64,000 bases of DNA from positions 500,409 to 564,408 of the forward strand of contig NZ_CYUJ01000003.1 of assembly GCF_001299475.1 (NCBI RefSeq). The letters are read 5' to 3'. Below the pieces are notes generated by a model, which had not been told where the DNA came from, did not search any database, and was given only the letters and a program-made list of their open reading frames with translations. This DNA is from Neofamilia massiliensis (GTDB lineage Bacteria > Bacillota > Clostridia > Tissierellales > Peptoniphilaceae). Positions within the stretch are counted from its first letter, which is position 1; each line of letters begins with the position of its first letter. The position numbers were made by a program, and so were the translations under genes. Positions 50,187 to 59,729 of the stretch are shown here, piece after piece.

Positions 50187-51263
50187 TTATTTTTTGTCCC
50201 TAATGTTTACTAGGCAGTTAATAATATCTGTTTGGTCAAACTTAACCATGTTGTTCATACAATATAGGGAGTCGTCTAAGAGTCTAAATAAAAGTGGACA
50301 ACCTGATCCTTCTCCTAGTCTCATTTCAAGATCAAAGTAGCCCCTTAGGCCCATTTGGTCCAAGGCGATTTTCGATCCAGTTTCCTTGGCTATATGAGAT
50401 GCAAAGAGATAGTCTTTTACATTTTTGTTGAGCTTATAGGCAAGAAGGGCCCCTGCTGAAGAAATTAGGCCGTCAATTACTCCTGCAACCTTGTGTTTGC
50501 CACAGGCCAAATAAACTCCTGCCATGGCTCCAATGTCATAGCCGCCAACTTTTTGTAAAACTCCTAGGGGATCTTTTGGATCAATATTTCTAAAATCAAG
50601 GCAGTCTCTTACAACCCTTAGTTTGTTTGCAAGTTGTTCATCTGTAACTCCAGACCCAAGACCAACAACTTTCTCTTCTGAAATTCCTGTTAGTCCTCTA
50701 ATTACTGCTGCTGAAGTTGTTGTGTTGCCCATACCTAGCTCGCCAGTTCCTAAAACCTTGTAGCCCTTTTCTATATAGTCGCATGCAAGGTCGTAGCCAA
50801 TGGAAATTGCCTCTAAGGCCTCTTCCCTAGTCATGGCATCTTCCTTCATAAAGTTTTTTGTGCCGTTGGAAATTCTCCTATTTAAAACTTTTTCGTTTCC
50901 CTTAAAGTCTTCAATTCCCAAGTCTACAACAAGAACGTCTGCTCCTGCATTTTCTGCTAGGGCAACAACTCCTGTTTTGTTCTCACCCATTTGTACAGCT
51001 AAAAGGTCAGTTAAAATTCTTGGCGAAGAAGAAATATTTTCTTCGTAAATGCCGTTGTCATTACAAAAAACTAAAACTGCTTTTTTAGAAACCTTTGCTG
51101 GAAGTTCTCCTAGTATTCCACAAAGCTTTATGCCAACTTCTTCTAATTGACCTAGAGATCCTGTTGGATGAACTAGGCTGTCCCAGTAGTCTCTGTATTT
51201 TTTAAAATCTTCTGGCTTAATGCCTTCGATGCCAGCTGTTAACTCTTCGATTTTATAAGTCAT
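50187..51263 (-). CDS. cobT: Nicotinate-nucleotide--dimethylbenzimidazole phosphoribosyltransferase
   Basis: The 358-residue protein shows the CobT features HPTGSLGQLE at the N-terminus, FCNDNGIYEENIS, the GTGELGMGNTTTSAAV phosphate-binding loop, VGLGSGVTDEQL and the C-terminal RLGEGSGCPLLF with the catalytic glutamate. It makes alpha-ribazole phosphate or another lower ligand from NaMN and a base. It overlaps the cysteine-rich small gene by 11 bases. The base used by this organism is unknown. Confidence 0.95.
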   Translation of the reverse strand: MTYKIEELTAGIEGIKPEDFKKYRDYWDSLVHPTGSLGQLEEVGIKLCGILGELPAKVSKKAVLVFCNDNGIYEENISSSPRILTDLLAVQMGENKTGVVALAENAGADVLVVDLGIEDFKGNEKVLNRRISNGTKNFMKEDAMTREEALEAISIGYDLACDYIEKGYKVLGTGELGMGNTTTSAAVIRGLTGISEEKVVGLGSGVTDEQLANKLRVVRDCLDFRNIDPKDPLGVLQKVGGYDIGAMAGVYLACGKHKVAGVIDGLISSAGALLAYKLNKNVKDYLFASHIAKETGSKIALDQMGLRGYFDLEMRLGEGSGCPLLFRLLDDSLYCMNNMVKFDQTDIINCLVNIRDKK

Positions 51264-51528
51264 TTTCTAGCCTCTTTATAGTCATTTCTGCTATATATTC
51301 TCCAAGCTTTTGGTTTATGTAGTCATAACCTCTTGGCTTGTGGGGAATCATACAATTTGTACAATCTTTAACTCCGTCTTTGATTTCAAAATTTCCTCCA
51401 CATTTTTCCTCTAACATATAGAGAGGGCAATAGCAAAATAGGCAGTTGAAGTTTTCTACATCATCTGTCTTGTGGCAGGGTAAGTACTTACAGTCGTGGT
51501 TGGTGTAAAACCTATAAGAAAATTCCAT
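51253..51528 (-). CDS. Cysteine-rich small domain protein of cobalamin operons
   Basis: The 91-residue protein has nine cysteines, in CKYLPCH, FNCLFCYCPLYMLEEKCGG and VKDCTNCMIPH, with a C-terminal helix (GYDYINQKL). This matches the cysteine-rich small domain family (PF04071), which often occurs beside cobD or cobU. It probably binds a metal or iron-sulfur cluster; its role is unknown. It begins one base after the cobD stop and overlaps cobT, so it is translated as part of the pathway operon. Confidence 0.85.
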   Translation of the reverse strand: MEFSYRFYTNHDCKYLPCHKTDDVENFNCLFCYCPLYMLEEKCGGNFEIKDGVKDCTNCMIPHKPRGYDYINQKLGEYIAEMTIKRLENDL

Positions 51529-51529
51529 T

Positions 51530-52573
51530 TTATTCCTCCATAATTTCCTTAATTGCTTGTAAAAATTTATTGTTGTCTTTTTTAGTCTTAATAGCTATTC
51601 GAATAAAGGTCCCTTCTAAGAAATTATAGTTAGAACACCTTCTCACTAAAATATTCTTCTCTAAAAGTCTAGAAAAAATTTCTTCTTCACTTTTTCCTTT
51701 AAACTCTAGTAAAAAATAATTTGAGTTTGACTTATAGGGTTTTAAGTTTTTTACTTCTTTTAAAAGGCCGTAAAATCTTTCCCTCTCTTTAAAGATAAAG
51801 GCCCTGGACTTAGAAATAAATTCTTCATCGAATATACATCCACCTGCTATATTTGCAAATGAATTTATAGACCAAGGAAGCTCAGCTTCCTTTAATAATC
51901 TTATCATATCTAGGTCAAATACTCCATAACCTAGGCGGATTCCTGGCAGGCCAAAAAATTTTGTCGCCGCCCTAATTATTCCAATGTTTGCAAAACCAAG
52001 TGGTCTAAAGAGATCAAGAGTGTCATAGTCTAGGTCGGCAAATTCAAAAAATGCCTCATCTAAAAGTAAATATGCATTTTTTTCCACAATGTCAAGATAA
52101 AGATCTAGAAGTTCATCTGAACTTAGGGTCCTGCCTGTTGGGTTGTTAGGGTTAGTTAATAAAACTAGGTCTCCTTCGCGAATACTTTTCTTTAAGGCTG
52201 CCATAGGAATTTTAAAATCTTCTCCTAGGGGCAGAGATAAAACTTCTAACTTGTGAACCTTGGCCCTAAGTCTGTATTCAGAAAAACAAGGCTCAACAAG
52301 GACCATTCTCTTAAAGTTAGAAATTACCATATCTAAAATTTCGACTGACCCATTGCCTAAAAAGACATAAGCTGGGTCAACTTTTAAATAAGATCCAACT
52401 GAATTTTTTAAGTCCTTGTAGTCTATGTCTGGATAAACTAAAAGGTCCGAGAAGTTTTTCGAAATTTTTTCTTCTAGGATTTTTGGATAGCCTAGGGGAT
52501 TGATATTTGATGAAAAATCTAAAATCCCCTTGGGATATTCATAAATATTGCCTCCGTGCTTTGGAATTGTCAT
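51530..52573 (-). CDS. cobD: Threonine-phosphate decarboxylase-type PLP enzyme
   Basis: The 347-residue protein starts with HGGNIYEYPKGILDFSSNINPLGYP, the hallmark of CobD. It has NPNNPTGRTLSS and a fold-type I active site near IIRAATKFFGLPGIRLGYG with the PLP lysine. It decarboxylates threonine phosphate to (R)-1-amino-2-propanol phosphate for the nucleotide loop. Histidinol-phosphate aminotransferases are related, but the start motif and neighbours favour CobD. First gene of the cob operon proper; the upstream ABC gene ends only 23 bases before it, so read-through is possible. Confidence 0.93.
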   Translation of the reverse strand: MTIPKHGGNIYEYPKGILDFSSNINPLGYPKILEEKISKNFSDLLVYPDIDYKDLKNSVGSYLKVDPAYVFLGNGSVEILDMVISNFKRMVLVEPCFSEYRLRAKVHKLEVLSLPLGEDFKIPMAALKKSIREGDLVLLTNPNNPTGRTLSSDELLDLYLDIVEKNAYLLLDEAFFEFADLDYDTLDLFRPLGFANIGIIRAATKFFGLPGIRLGYGVFDLDMIRLLKEAELPWSINSFANIAGGCIFDEEFISKSRAFIFKERERFYGLLKEVKNLKPYKSNSNYFLLEFKGKSEEEIFSRLLEKNILVRRCSNYNFLEGTFIRIAIKTKKDNNKFLQAIKEIMEE

Positions 52574-52596
52574 AGCGTCTCCTTTGTTAATAAAAT

Positions 52597-54378
52597 TTAA
52601 AACTGGCTGCTGTAAAGGTCCTTGTAAAAACCATTTTGATCAAGCAGGTCTTGGTGCCTGCCTTTTTCTATAATTTTTCCGTCTTTTAAAACTAAAATCA
52701 TGTCTGCCTTTATTATAGTTGAAAGTCTGTGGGCAATTATAAAGGACGTTCTTCCAAGAACAAGTTGGTCCATGGCCTTTTGGATCAGCTTTTCTGTTCT
52801 CGTATCTATTGATGAAGTTGCCTCGTCTAAAATTAAAATTCTTGGATTTTTTAAAAGGGCCCTGGCTATGGTTATTAATTGCTTTTGGCCTTCAGAAATA
52901 TTAGATCCATTTTCTTCTAAAATTGTATCATAGCCTTGAGGAAGTTTAGAAATAAAGTCGTGGGCATAGGCAGACTTTGCCGCTTTTATTACATCTTCCC
53001 TGCTGGCTCCCTTAGTTCCGTAGGAAATATTTTCTAAAACAGAGCCTTGGAAAAGCCAGGTGTCTTGTAGGACCATGGAAATATTTTCTCTAAGGTCTGA
53101 TCGTTTTATATTTTCAATGTTAACTCCGTCTAGGAGTATTTCTCCAGAATCTACATCATAAAATCTCATTAATAGGTTTACTAAAGTTGTCTTTCCTGAT
53201 CCAGTTGGACCGACAATGGCAATTTTCGATCCAGCTTGGGCAGAAAAACTTATGCCCTTAATAACTTCCTTGTCTCCGTAAGAAAATCTCACGTCCTTAA
53301 AGTCTAGTTTTGCTTTTAATTCATTTACATTAACATTAGCTAGGTCTTTTTGGACTTCCTCTTCTCCATCTAAAAGTTCAAAGACCCTTTCTGCTGCAGC
53401 TATTCCAGATTGAAGGATGCTTAGCATTTCTGTAATTAGCTGAATAGGTCTATTAAACTTCCTAGAGTATTGGTAGAAGGATTGGAAGCTACCAATGTCT
53501 AAGTTTCCCTTTATAATTTCAAAGGCACCAACCATGGCAGTTACAACTAGGCCAAGATTGTTTATAAAAAATGAAATTGGCATAGTTATTCCTGATAGAA
53601 ATTCGCTTTTTGCAGCGGAGTCTCTCAGCCTTTCGTTTTTTTCTTCAAAATCTTTTAGGGCCTGGTCTTGGTAGTTGTAAGCCTTGACTAACTTGTTGGA
53701 AGAAAAAATTTCTTCTATGTGGGTATTTAAATCTCCTAGGTCCTTGTACTGGATGGAATAAAGTTTTTGAGCCTTTTTTATTATAGAAACTGAGGCCAAA
53801 ACTGTAGCAGGAATTATTAAAACTGTAATTAAAGTTAAGAGCGGACTAATTCTCAGCATTATAATTAGAATTCCAAGGACTACAACTAGGGAGTTAAAAA
53901 CCTGGTTCAAAACTTGGTTAAGGGAGTCGCCTATTGTTTGAATGTCATTGGTCATCCTAGATAAGAGGTCTCCTAGGGGATTTTTGTCGTAAAAGGCCAC
54001 TGGCAGGTCCTTTAATTTTTTGGAAACATCTGCTCGCATCCTATAAATTATAGAAACCTTGACCTTGTTGGCAATTCTAAGGCGCAAAAATTCTGCCAGA
54101 GCTGAAAGGCCGTAAAGGATTATTAGGATATAAATTATTTTTATAAAGTTTTCCCAGATGAAATTTTTTTCTTTAAAGCCTGCCACAATTATATTGGTCG
54201 CTCTTCCCATTAATAGGGGCCCAAGAATTTCAAAAACTGTACCTAAAAGGCCAAAGACTATTATAAAAAATATGCCTAGTTTAAAGGGACTAAGGTAGGT
54301 AAAAAGTCTCTTTAGAATTTTAAAAGATTCCCTGTCTAGTTTTCTTTGGTCCCTAGGATTTACTTTTCTTTTAGCCAT
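52597..54378 (-). CDS. ABC exporter half-transporter with canonical ATP site
   Basis: The 593-residue protein has six N-terminal membrane helices (ABC type I exporter fold, about 35-330) and a C-terminal ATPase domain: Walker A GPTGSGKTTLVNLL, signature NISEGQKQ (LSGGQ variant), Walker B ILILDEATSSID and H-loop IIAHRLST. It overlaps the upstream half-transporter gene by eight bases, and the two form a heterodimer. This subunit has the intact catalytic Glu. Homologous pairs export drugs, lipids or peptides; the substrate is unknown. Confidence 0.9.
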   Translation of the reverse strand: MAKRKVNPRDQRKLDRESFKILKRLFTYLSPFKLGIFFIIVFGLLGTVFEILGPLLMGRATNIIVAGFKEKNFIWENFIKIIYILIILYGLSALAEFLRLRIANKVKVSIIYRMRADVSKKLKDLPVAFYDKNPLGDLLSRMTNDIQTIGDSLNQVLNQVFNSLVVVLGILIIMLRISPLLTLITVLIIPATVLASVSIIKKAQKLYSIQYKDLGDLNTHIEEIFSSNKLVKAYNYQDQALKDFEEKNERLRDSAAKSEFLSGITMPISFFINNLGLVVTAMVGAFEIIKGNLDIGSFQSFYQYSRKFNRPIQLITEMLSILQSGIAAAERVFELLDGEEEVQKDLANVNVNELKAKLDFKDVRFSYGDKEVIKGISFSAQAGSKIAIVGPTGSGKTTLVNLLMRFYDVDSGEILLDGVNIENIKRSDLRENISMVLQDTWLFQGSVLENISYGTKGASREDVIKAAKSAYAHDFISKLPQGYDTILEENGSNISEGQKQLITIARALLKNPRILILDEATSSIDTRTEKLIQKAMDQLVLGRTSFIIAHRLSTIIKADMILVLKDGKIIEKGRHQDLLDQNGFYKDLYSSQF

Positions 54379-56092
54379 TTAAATCACCTGCCTTAAAGTC
54401 TTGAGATTCTAAGATTTCTCTGTATTCAGGACTGGTCCTTTTTAATTCATCATGACTGCCAGCTGCTAGCATTTTGCCATTGTCTAAAAGAACAATTAAG
54501 TCGGCATCAAAAACCACGCTGGCCCTTTGGGTTATTAAAACCATAAGGGAGTCTTTAGAATTTTCGTAAAGGTCCTTTCTCAAGGCCTTGTCTGTTTTAT
54601 AGTCTAAGGCTGAAAAGGAGTCGTCAATTAAATATAAATCTGGCTTTTTATAAACTGCTCGGGCTATTGAAATTCTCTGCTGTTGGCCACCAGAAAAGTT
54701 TCTGCCTCTTTGGGCAACTTCAGAACAAATTCCATCTTCTCTCTTTATAACAAAGTCAGCTTGAGCTATTTCTAAGGCTGAAATTATATCTTCTTTAAAA
54801 TCTAAGTCATCGCCCATTAGTATATTGTCAGCAACTGTGCCTGCTATTAGGCTAGGTTTTTGTTCTGTGTAGGAAATTTTATCTCTTAGAGATTTGATTT
54901 CGTAGTCTTTAATGTTTCTGCCATTTATTAAAATTTCTCCAGAGTCTGGGTCGTAAAAGCGCACTAAAAGGTTGGCAAGAGTTGTCTTGCCTGAACCTGT
55001 TGAGCCAATTATTCCCAATCTCATGCCCTTTTCTATTTTAAAGGAAATATTTTGCAAAGACGGAAGTCTTGCCCCTGGATAGGTAAAGGTTAGATTTTTA
55101 AATTCTAGACTTTCAATTGAGTCTAAAATCTCTCTTCCTGATCTTAACCTATCAGCTTCAAGGTCTAAGACTTCATTAATTCTCTCTAAGGATGCTTGGG
55201 CCCTTGGCAGTTGGGAAATTATCATTGAGAAAAATAAAAAAGACATCATAATGCTAGTTGCATATTGGATAAAGCCAACTAGGTCTCCAACTTGCATAGC
55301 CTCGGCTAAAATTAATTTTGATGCAAAGTAGACAATGGCAACTAAGGTCAAGTTCATAATTAGGCCAATCATCGGTCCGAAAACAGCTGTATAATCTCCA
55401 GCTCTTTTAAAAAGATCTGTGTAAGAAGTATTAATCTTACTAAAGTTTTCTTCTTCATAGCCTTCCATGTTAAAGGCCTTAATGACTCTAATGCCAGCAA
55501 GTCTTTGGCGCAAGGCCTGGGTGATTTTGTCTAAGGCAAGTCTTAGATCCTTAGAAATTGGTAGCATCTTTTTAGCAAAGATTATAATTACTAACATAGT
55601 CAAGGGCAAAGTTAAAATGAAAACTGTTGACAGTTTTAAATTTGTTGATAGGGCCATAAAAATTGCACCAATAAACATTAGTGGCGACCTTAATAAAACC
55701 CTAAGGCCAATTCTAACAAAGCCTTGCAGTTGGTTAATATCATCTGTTGCCCTAACTATTAAAGATGAAGATGAAAAACTTTCAAATTGGTTTATCGATA
55801 GGTCCTGGACTTTTTTAAAAAGCTCTAGCCTTAAGTCGGCCGCAAAAGATGTTGCAACTTTGGTGGCAAATTTTACAGATATAATCATAAAAATAGAAGC
55901 CATAAGAGAAATTAAAACCATTGTCAGACCCTGGCTCTTAATATAGGCAAGGTTTCCTCCTAAGACTCCAATATTAATTATATTTACTGTCATTCTAGGA
56001 ATTAAAAGAGTTCCTAGGACATTTAAAAATAAGGTTAGTGTTACAATAAGAATATCCTTCCAATAGGGAAGAAGTTTTTTAAATATTTTCAT
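54371..56092 (-). CDS. ABC exporter half-transporter with degenerate ATP site
   Basis: The 573-residue protein has six membrane helices and an ATPase domain: Walker A GSTGSGKTTLANLL and signature NFSGGQQQR. Its Walker B reads LYLIDDSFSALD, with Asp in place of the catalytic Glu, and the H-loop histidine is Gln (LITQRAS). Such a weak site is normal in one half of heterodimeric exporters such as BmrCD or TM287/288. First of the pair, divergent from a second ABC pair at 56208. Confidence 0.9.
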   Translation of the reverse strand: MKIFKKLLPYWKDILIVTLTLFLNVLGTLLIPRMTVNIINIGVLGGNLAYIKSQGLTMVLISLMASIFMIISVKFATKVATSFAADLRLELFKKVQDLSINQFESFSSSSLIVRATDDINQLQGFVRIGLRVLLRSPLMFIGAIFMALSTNLKLSTVFILTLPLTMLVIIIFAKKMLPISKDLRLALDKITQALRQRLAGIRVIKAFNMEGYEEENFSKINTSYTDLFKRAGDYTAVFGPMIGLIMNLTLVAIVYFASKLILAEAMQVGDLVGFIQYATSIMMSFLFFSMIISQLPRAQASLERINEVLDLEADRLRSGREILDSIESLEFKNLTFTYPGARLPSLQNISFKIEKGMRLGIIGSTGSGKTTLANLLVRFYDPDSGEILINGRNIKDYEIKSLRDKISYTEQKPSLIAGTVADNILMGDDLDFKEDIISALEIAQADFVIKREDGICSEVAQRGRNFSGGQQQRISIARAVYKKPDLYLIDDSFSALDYKTDKALRKDLYENSKDSLMVLITQRASVVFDADLIVLLDNGKMLAAGSHDELKRTSPEYREILESQDFKAGDLNG

Positions 56093-56184
56093 AAATATCT
56101 CTCCAATAAATAACTTATTCCCTATTATAAGAAAAATTAATCAACTTGTAATAAATTTATCTGCTTAAAAAATAAGTTTTTGAG

Positions 56185-56190
56185 TATAAT
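56185..56190 (+). promoter_or_regulatory. -10 element for the plus-strand ABC pair
   Basis: TATAAT, 18 bases before the ATG at 56208, in the short 115-base divergent region between two ABC exporter operons. A TATAAT on the other strand (near 56130-56140) with ATTACA 17 bases away likely serves the minus-strand pair. Confidence 0.45.
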
Positions 56191-56207
56191 CATTAGGGGA
56201 GGAATGT

Positions 56208-57950
56208 ATGTTTAGTTCACTTTATAAACTAAGAAATTTTTTAAAAAAATATAAGAAGAACCAATTTTTAGCAATTTTTTTCTTGCTTATTTCATATTTT
56301 GTCACCTTTACTAAGCCCTATTTAATTGGAAAAGTTGCAGATGCAATTGTTTCTGCCTCTTATACTAAGGAAGAGCTTTTAACTTGGTTGGGAATTTTTG
56401 CATTTTTAGTTGTGTCAAATTATTTTATAAATGTTGGCTGGTCTTTTAACCTTTTTAAAAACATTTATTTAATTTCTAGAGACACGAGAAATGAGTTGAT
56501 GAAAAAATACCTAGGCCAGTTTCCTAGATTTTTCGAAAAGAATTCAACTGGATCGCTAATGGGAAAGGCCACAAACGACATTGAGTCAATGGCAGAAGTT
56601 GTTGGCTACGGGATTATGTGTATTTTTGATGCTATTCTTTATCCTATAGCCCTCATACTTTTTATGGTAAATATTTCCTGGCAGCTGACTCTTTTTTGCA
56701 TTTTAGTTTTTATTCCCTTTATGTTTTTGCTTTTAAAAATAAATATACAACTAGAAGATAAGTTTACTAAACTCCAAGAGTCCTTTGACCAAATGAACGA
56801 ATTTACCCTAGAGTCTATTTCATCTATAAAGGTCATTAGGGCCTTTAATGTTGAAGATGTCTTTATGAAAAATTTCTCCAAGGAAATTCACAATAACATG
56901 GACAAGGACATGGACAAAAATAAAATTTTGCAACTTTATATGCCTCTATCTAGTGGCTTTAATACAATTTTAATGACTGCTTCAATTTTTGGTGGAGTTG
57001 CCTTAATTAATAAAGGTGCCATGACTATAGGGTCACTAATTACCTTTACCCTTTATGTTTCTAATCTTTCTTGGCCAGCCTTTGCCCTATCAGACTTTTT
57101 GTCTTTGGGTCAAGAAGGCAAGGCATCTATTAATAGGATCGAAGAAGTTTTAGCCTACAAGGAAGACATTGTAGATAGAGATGACGCCATCGCCTTAAGA
57201 AGTCCTGAAAGTTTTTCTTTTAAGCACTTAGACTTTAAGTATCCTTCTGCTGACCGCTTGGTCTTAGAAGATATTAACTTAGACTTTAAAGCTGGGTCCA
57301 CTGTAATTTTAGTTGGAAAAACTGGGTCTGGAAAGACTACTTTATTAAAACAGTTTTTAAGACTTTATGACATTACTGACGGCGACCTTTATATAAATGA
57401 TCAGGCCATTGAATCCTACAAGCGCAAGTCACTAATTGATAAAATCGCCTACGTGCCTCAAGAAAATTACCTCTTCTCTAGGTCTATTAAAGACAACATC
57501 GACCTTTACAGAAATTTTTCTATAGAAGAAATTCAAGCAGCTGTAGACCTTGCTGACTTTCAAAAGGACTTAGACAATTTCCCTAAGGGCTTAGACACTT
57601 TAACTGGCGAAAAGGGTGTTGCCCTTTCTGGCGGCCAAAGACAGAGAATAGCCCTAGCAAGAGCCTTAATTAAAGATTCGGAAATTTTAATTTTAGATGA
57701 CGTCTTTTCTGCAGTTGATACAAAAACTGAAGTCAACATCATCAAAAATTTAGAAAATCTAAGGTCTGGCAGGACAAATATTTTTGCCAGCCACAGACTT
57801 TCTGTTATAAAACCTGACGACTATGTTGTAGTCCTTGACGATGGAAAAATCGAAGCCCAAGGTTCTCACCTTGAGGTTTATGAAAAATCTTCTTGGTACA
57901 GGGACCAATATGACAAGCAAATGATGGAGGGTGAAAATGACCAAGAATAA
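56208..57950 (+). CDS. ABC exporter half-transporter with degenerate ATP site
   Basis: The 580-residue protein has six membrane helices (about 15-310) and an ATPase domain: Walker A GKTGSGKTTLLKQFL, signature ALSGGQRQRIALARAL, Walker B ILILDDVFSAVD (Asp replaces the catalytic Glu) and H-loop ASHRLS. It pairs with the next gene, which overlaps its end. It is of the YheI/YheH or BmrCD heterodimer type; substrate unknown. GGGGAGG precedes the ATG. Confidence 0.9.
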   Translation: MFSSLYKLRNFLKKYKKNQFLAIFFLLISYFVTFTKPYLIGKVADAIVSASYTKEELLTWLGIFAFLVVSNYFINVGWSFNLFKNIYLISRDTRNELMKKYLGQFPRFFEKNSTGSLMGKATNDIESMAEVVGYGIMCIFDAILYPIALILFMVNISWQLTLFCILVFIPFMFLLLKINIQLEDKFTKLQESFDQMNEFTLESISSIKVIRAFNVEDVFMKNFSKEIHNNMDKDMDKNKILQLYMPLSSGFNTILMTASIFGGVALINKGAMTIGSLITFTLYVSNLSWPAFALSDFLSLGQEGKASINRIEEVLAYKEDIVDRDDAIALRSPESFSFKHLDFKYPSADRLVLEDINLDFKAGSTVILVGKTGSGKTTLLKQFLRLYDITDGDLYINDQAIESYKRKSLIDKIAYVPQENYLFSRSIKDNIDLYRNFSIEEIQAAVDLADFQKDLDNFPKGLDTLTGEKGVALSGGQRQRIALARALIKDSEILILDDVFSAVDTKTEVNIIKNLENLRSGRTNIFASHRLSVIKPDDYVVVLDDGKIEAQGSHLEVYEKSSWYRDQYDKQMMEGENDQE

Positions 57951-59682
57951 AAAATCAAAAGAAGTTTATTCCAGGCTTTTTGCCTATGGAAAAAGGGTTA
58001 AGAAAGAACTTACCATAGCCTTTATAATTTTATTTATCCTAACTGGCCTACAAATTATTATGCCTATGCTAATTGGAAATATAATTGACGACAAACTTGG
58101 CCAGGACCATTTAATAGAACTTAGATCAATTGGCTTTTTACTTGTAGGTTATTTAGTAGTTGGTCTAATCCAGGCTGTAATTAGGTACCTATCAAGTATG
58201 TCCTTTATGAAAACTGCCAACTTAGTTGCCATAGAAATTCGCAGGGACCTTTTCGACCACATTCAAAGGCTGCCACAAAAATATTTTGACAATATTTCTG
58301 CTGGCAAGGTCGTATCTAGAATTACCAACGACACCAACGCCTTAAAGTCCCTTTTCCAAACCCTACTTGGCCAAATGGTAACTTCAGCAGTTTATATTAT
58401 TGCAATTTTCTTTGTTCTATTATTTAAAGGCAGCTGGGCCGTTCTCTTTGTCCTTGTGCCTATGCCAATAATGTATTTTCTAATAAAGTTTTATAACAAG
58501 TACTCAAGCCAGTACAACCACGACTTTAGAAGATCTTTGTCTCAAATAAACTCTGATATAAACGAAAACATTAAGGGTATGGAAGTTATTAAAACTACTA
58601 ATACAGAGGATGGAGTTTATCAGGCCTTTGAAAAAGTTAGCGAAGAAAATTTTCAAACTGGCCTGAAAATTGAGTGGCTAGACTCTTTTGTCTCCTTTAA
58701 CGCTACCCAAACATTGTCAAATATAAATGTTTTAGTAGTTCTTTTGGTCTTTGGTCTAATGAATTTAAAGGGCAATCCCAACTTTTCTGTTGGCCTTATG
58801 TATATACTTTTAGACTACACCCAAAGGATTTACTCTGCCCTCCAACAAGTTTTAAATAGGCTGAGAGAAATTCAAAGATCTCTTGCTGCAGCTGACCATA
58901 TTTTTGAAATTTTCTCTATGGAAGCTGAAGAAGAAAAAGAAGTAAAGGGATTAAAGCTAGAGGGAAATGTTAGCTTTAAAGATGTTTCATTTTATTACAA
59001 AGACGAAGACTATGTTCTTAAAAATATTTCTTTTGAAGTTCCAGCTGGCAAAACCCTGGCCTTAGTTGGCCAAACAGGATCTGGCAAGTCATCTATTATT
59101 AACTTGCTCTTTAGATTTTATAGGGAACAAAAGGGTCAAGTCCTCTTTGACGGCGTAGACGCAAATGCCTACAGCCTTTCTGATTTAAGGTCTAACATGG
59201 CCATAGTTTTACAAGAGCCCTTTATCTATCAAGGGACCTTAAGAGAAAATATAACTTTAGGCAGGGATTATGCTGATGAAGATGTTATCGCCGCCTTAGA
59301 AGCAGTTGGCGGAAAAAATCTCTTTGACAACCTAGGCAGAAACTTAGACACAGTTTTTTCTGAAGCTGGATCAGGTCTTTCTCAAGGAGAAAAGCAAATT
59401 ATAACCTTTGCTCGAGCTATAATTAGAGATCCAAAAATCCTAGTCCTAGACGAGGCAACTTCTTCAATAGATTCTGAAACTGAAAGCTTTATCCAAGTTG
59501 GCTTGGAGAAATTAAAAGAAGGCAGGACGACTTTTGTAATTGCCCATAGACTTTCTACTATAAAAGACGCAGATGAAATTCTAGTTCTTTCCTATGGCAA
59601 TATTGTAGAAAGAGGATCCCACCAAGACCTAGTTGACCTAGGCGGCCTTTACTATGACATGCTAATGAAAGAAAGCAAATAA
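57937..59682 (+). CDS. ABC exporter half-transporter with canonical ATP site
   Basis: The protein (581 residues from the chosen start) has six membrane helices and an ATPase domain: Walker A GQTGSGKSSIINLL, signature variant GLSQGEKQ, Walker B ILVLDEATSSID and H-loop IAHRLST. ATG at 57937 is chosen because GGAGG directly touches the GTG at 57931 and is well spaced to this ATG. It overlaps the upstream partner by 14 bases, giving translational coupling. Together they form an asymmetric heterodimeric exporter. Confidence 0.9.
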   Translation: MTKNKKSKEVYSRLFAYGKRVKKELTIAFIILFILTGLQIIMPMLIGNIIDDKLGQDHLIELRSIGFLLVGYLVVGLIQAVIRYLSSMSFMKTANLVAIEIRRDLFDHIQRLPQKYFDNISAGKVVSRITNDTNALKSLFQTLLGQMVTSAVYIIAIFFVLLFKGSWAVLFVLVPMPIMYFLIKFYNKYSSQYNHDFRRSLSQINSDINENIKGMEVIKTTNTEDGVYQAFEKVSEENFQTGLKIEWLDSFVSFNATQTLSNINVLVVLLVFGLMNLKGNPNFSVGLMYILLDYTQRIYSALQQVLNRLREIQRSLAAADHIFEIFSMEAEEEKEVKGLKLEGNVSFKDVSFYYKDEDYVLKNISFEVPAGKTLALVGQTGSGKSSIINLLFRFYREQKGQVLFDGVDANAYSLSDLRSNMAIVLQEPFIYQGTLRENITLGRDYADEDVIAALEAVGGKNLFDNLGRNLDTVFSEAGSGLSQGEKQIITFARAIIRDPKILVLDEATSSIDSETESFIQVGLEKLKEGRTTFVIAHRLSTIKDADEILVLSYGNIVERGSHQDLVDLGGLYYDMLMKESK

Positions 59683-59687
59683 AAAAT

Positions 59688-59729
59688 GACTGGAGGAAAT
59701 TTATTTTTCCATCCAGTCTTTTTATTTTT
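59688..59729. terminator. Bidirectional terminator after the plus-strand ABC pair
   Basis: GACTGGA/TCCAGTC stem around an AT-rich loop, with TTTTTATTTTT on the plus strand and ATTTTTTATTT on the minus strand. Confidence 0.87.

Noticed and set aside
56093-56207. Cobalamin riboswitch in front of the ABC-cob region
   Set aside because: Only 115 bases shared by two divergent genes, no B12-box-like sequence, and no structure of the needed size.
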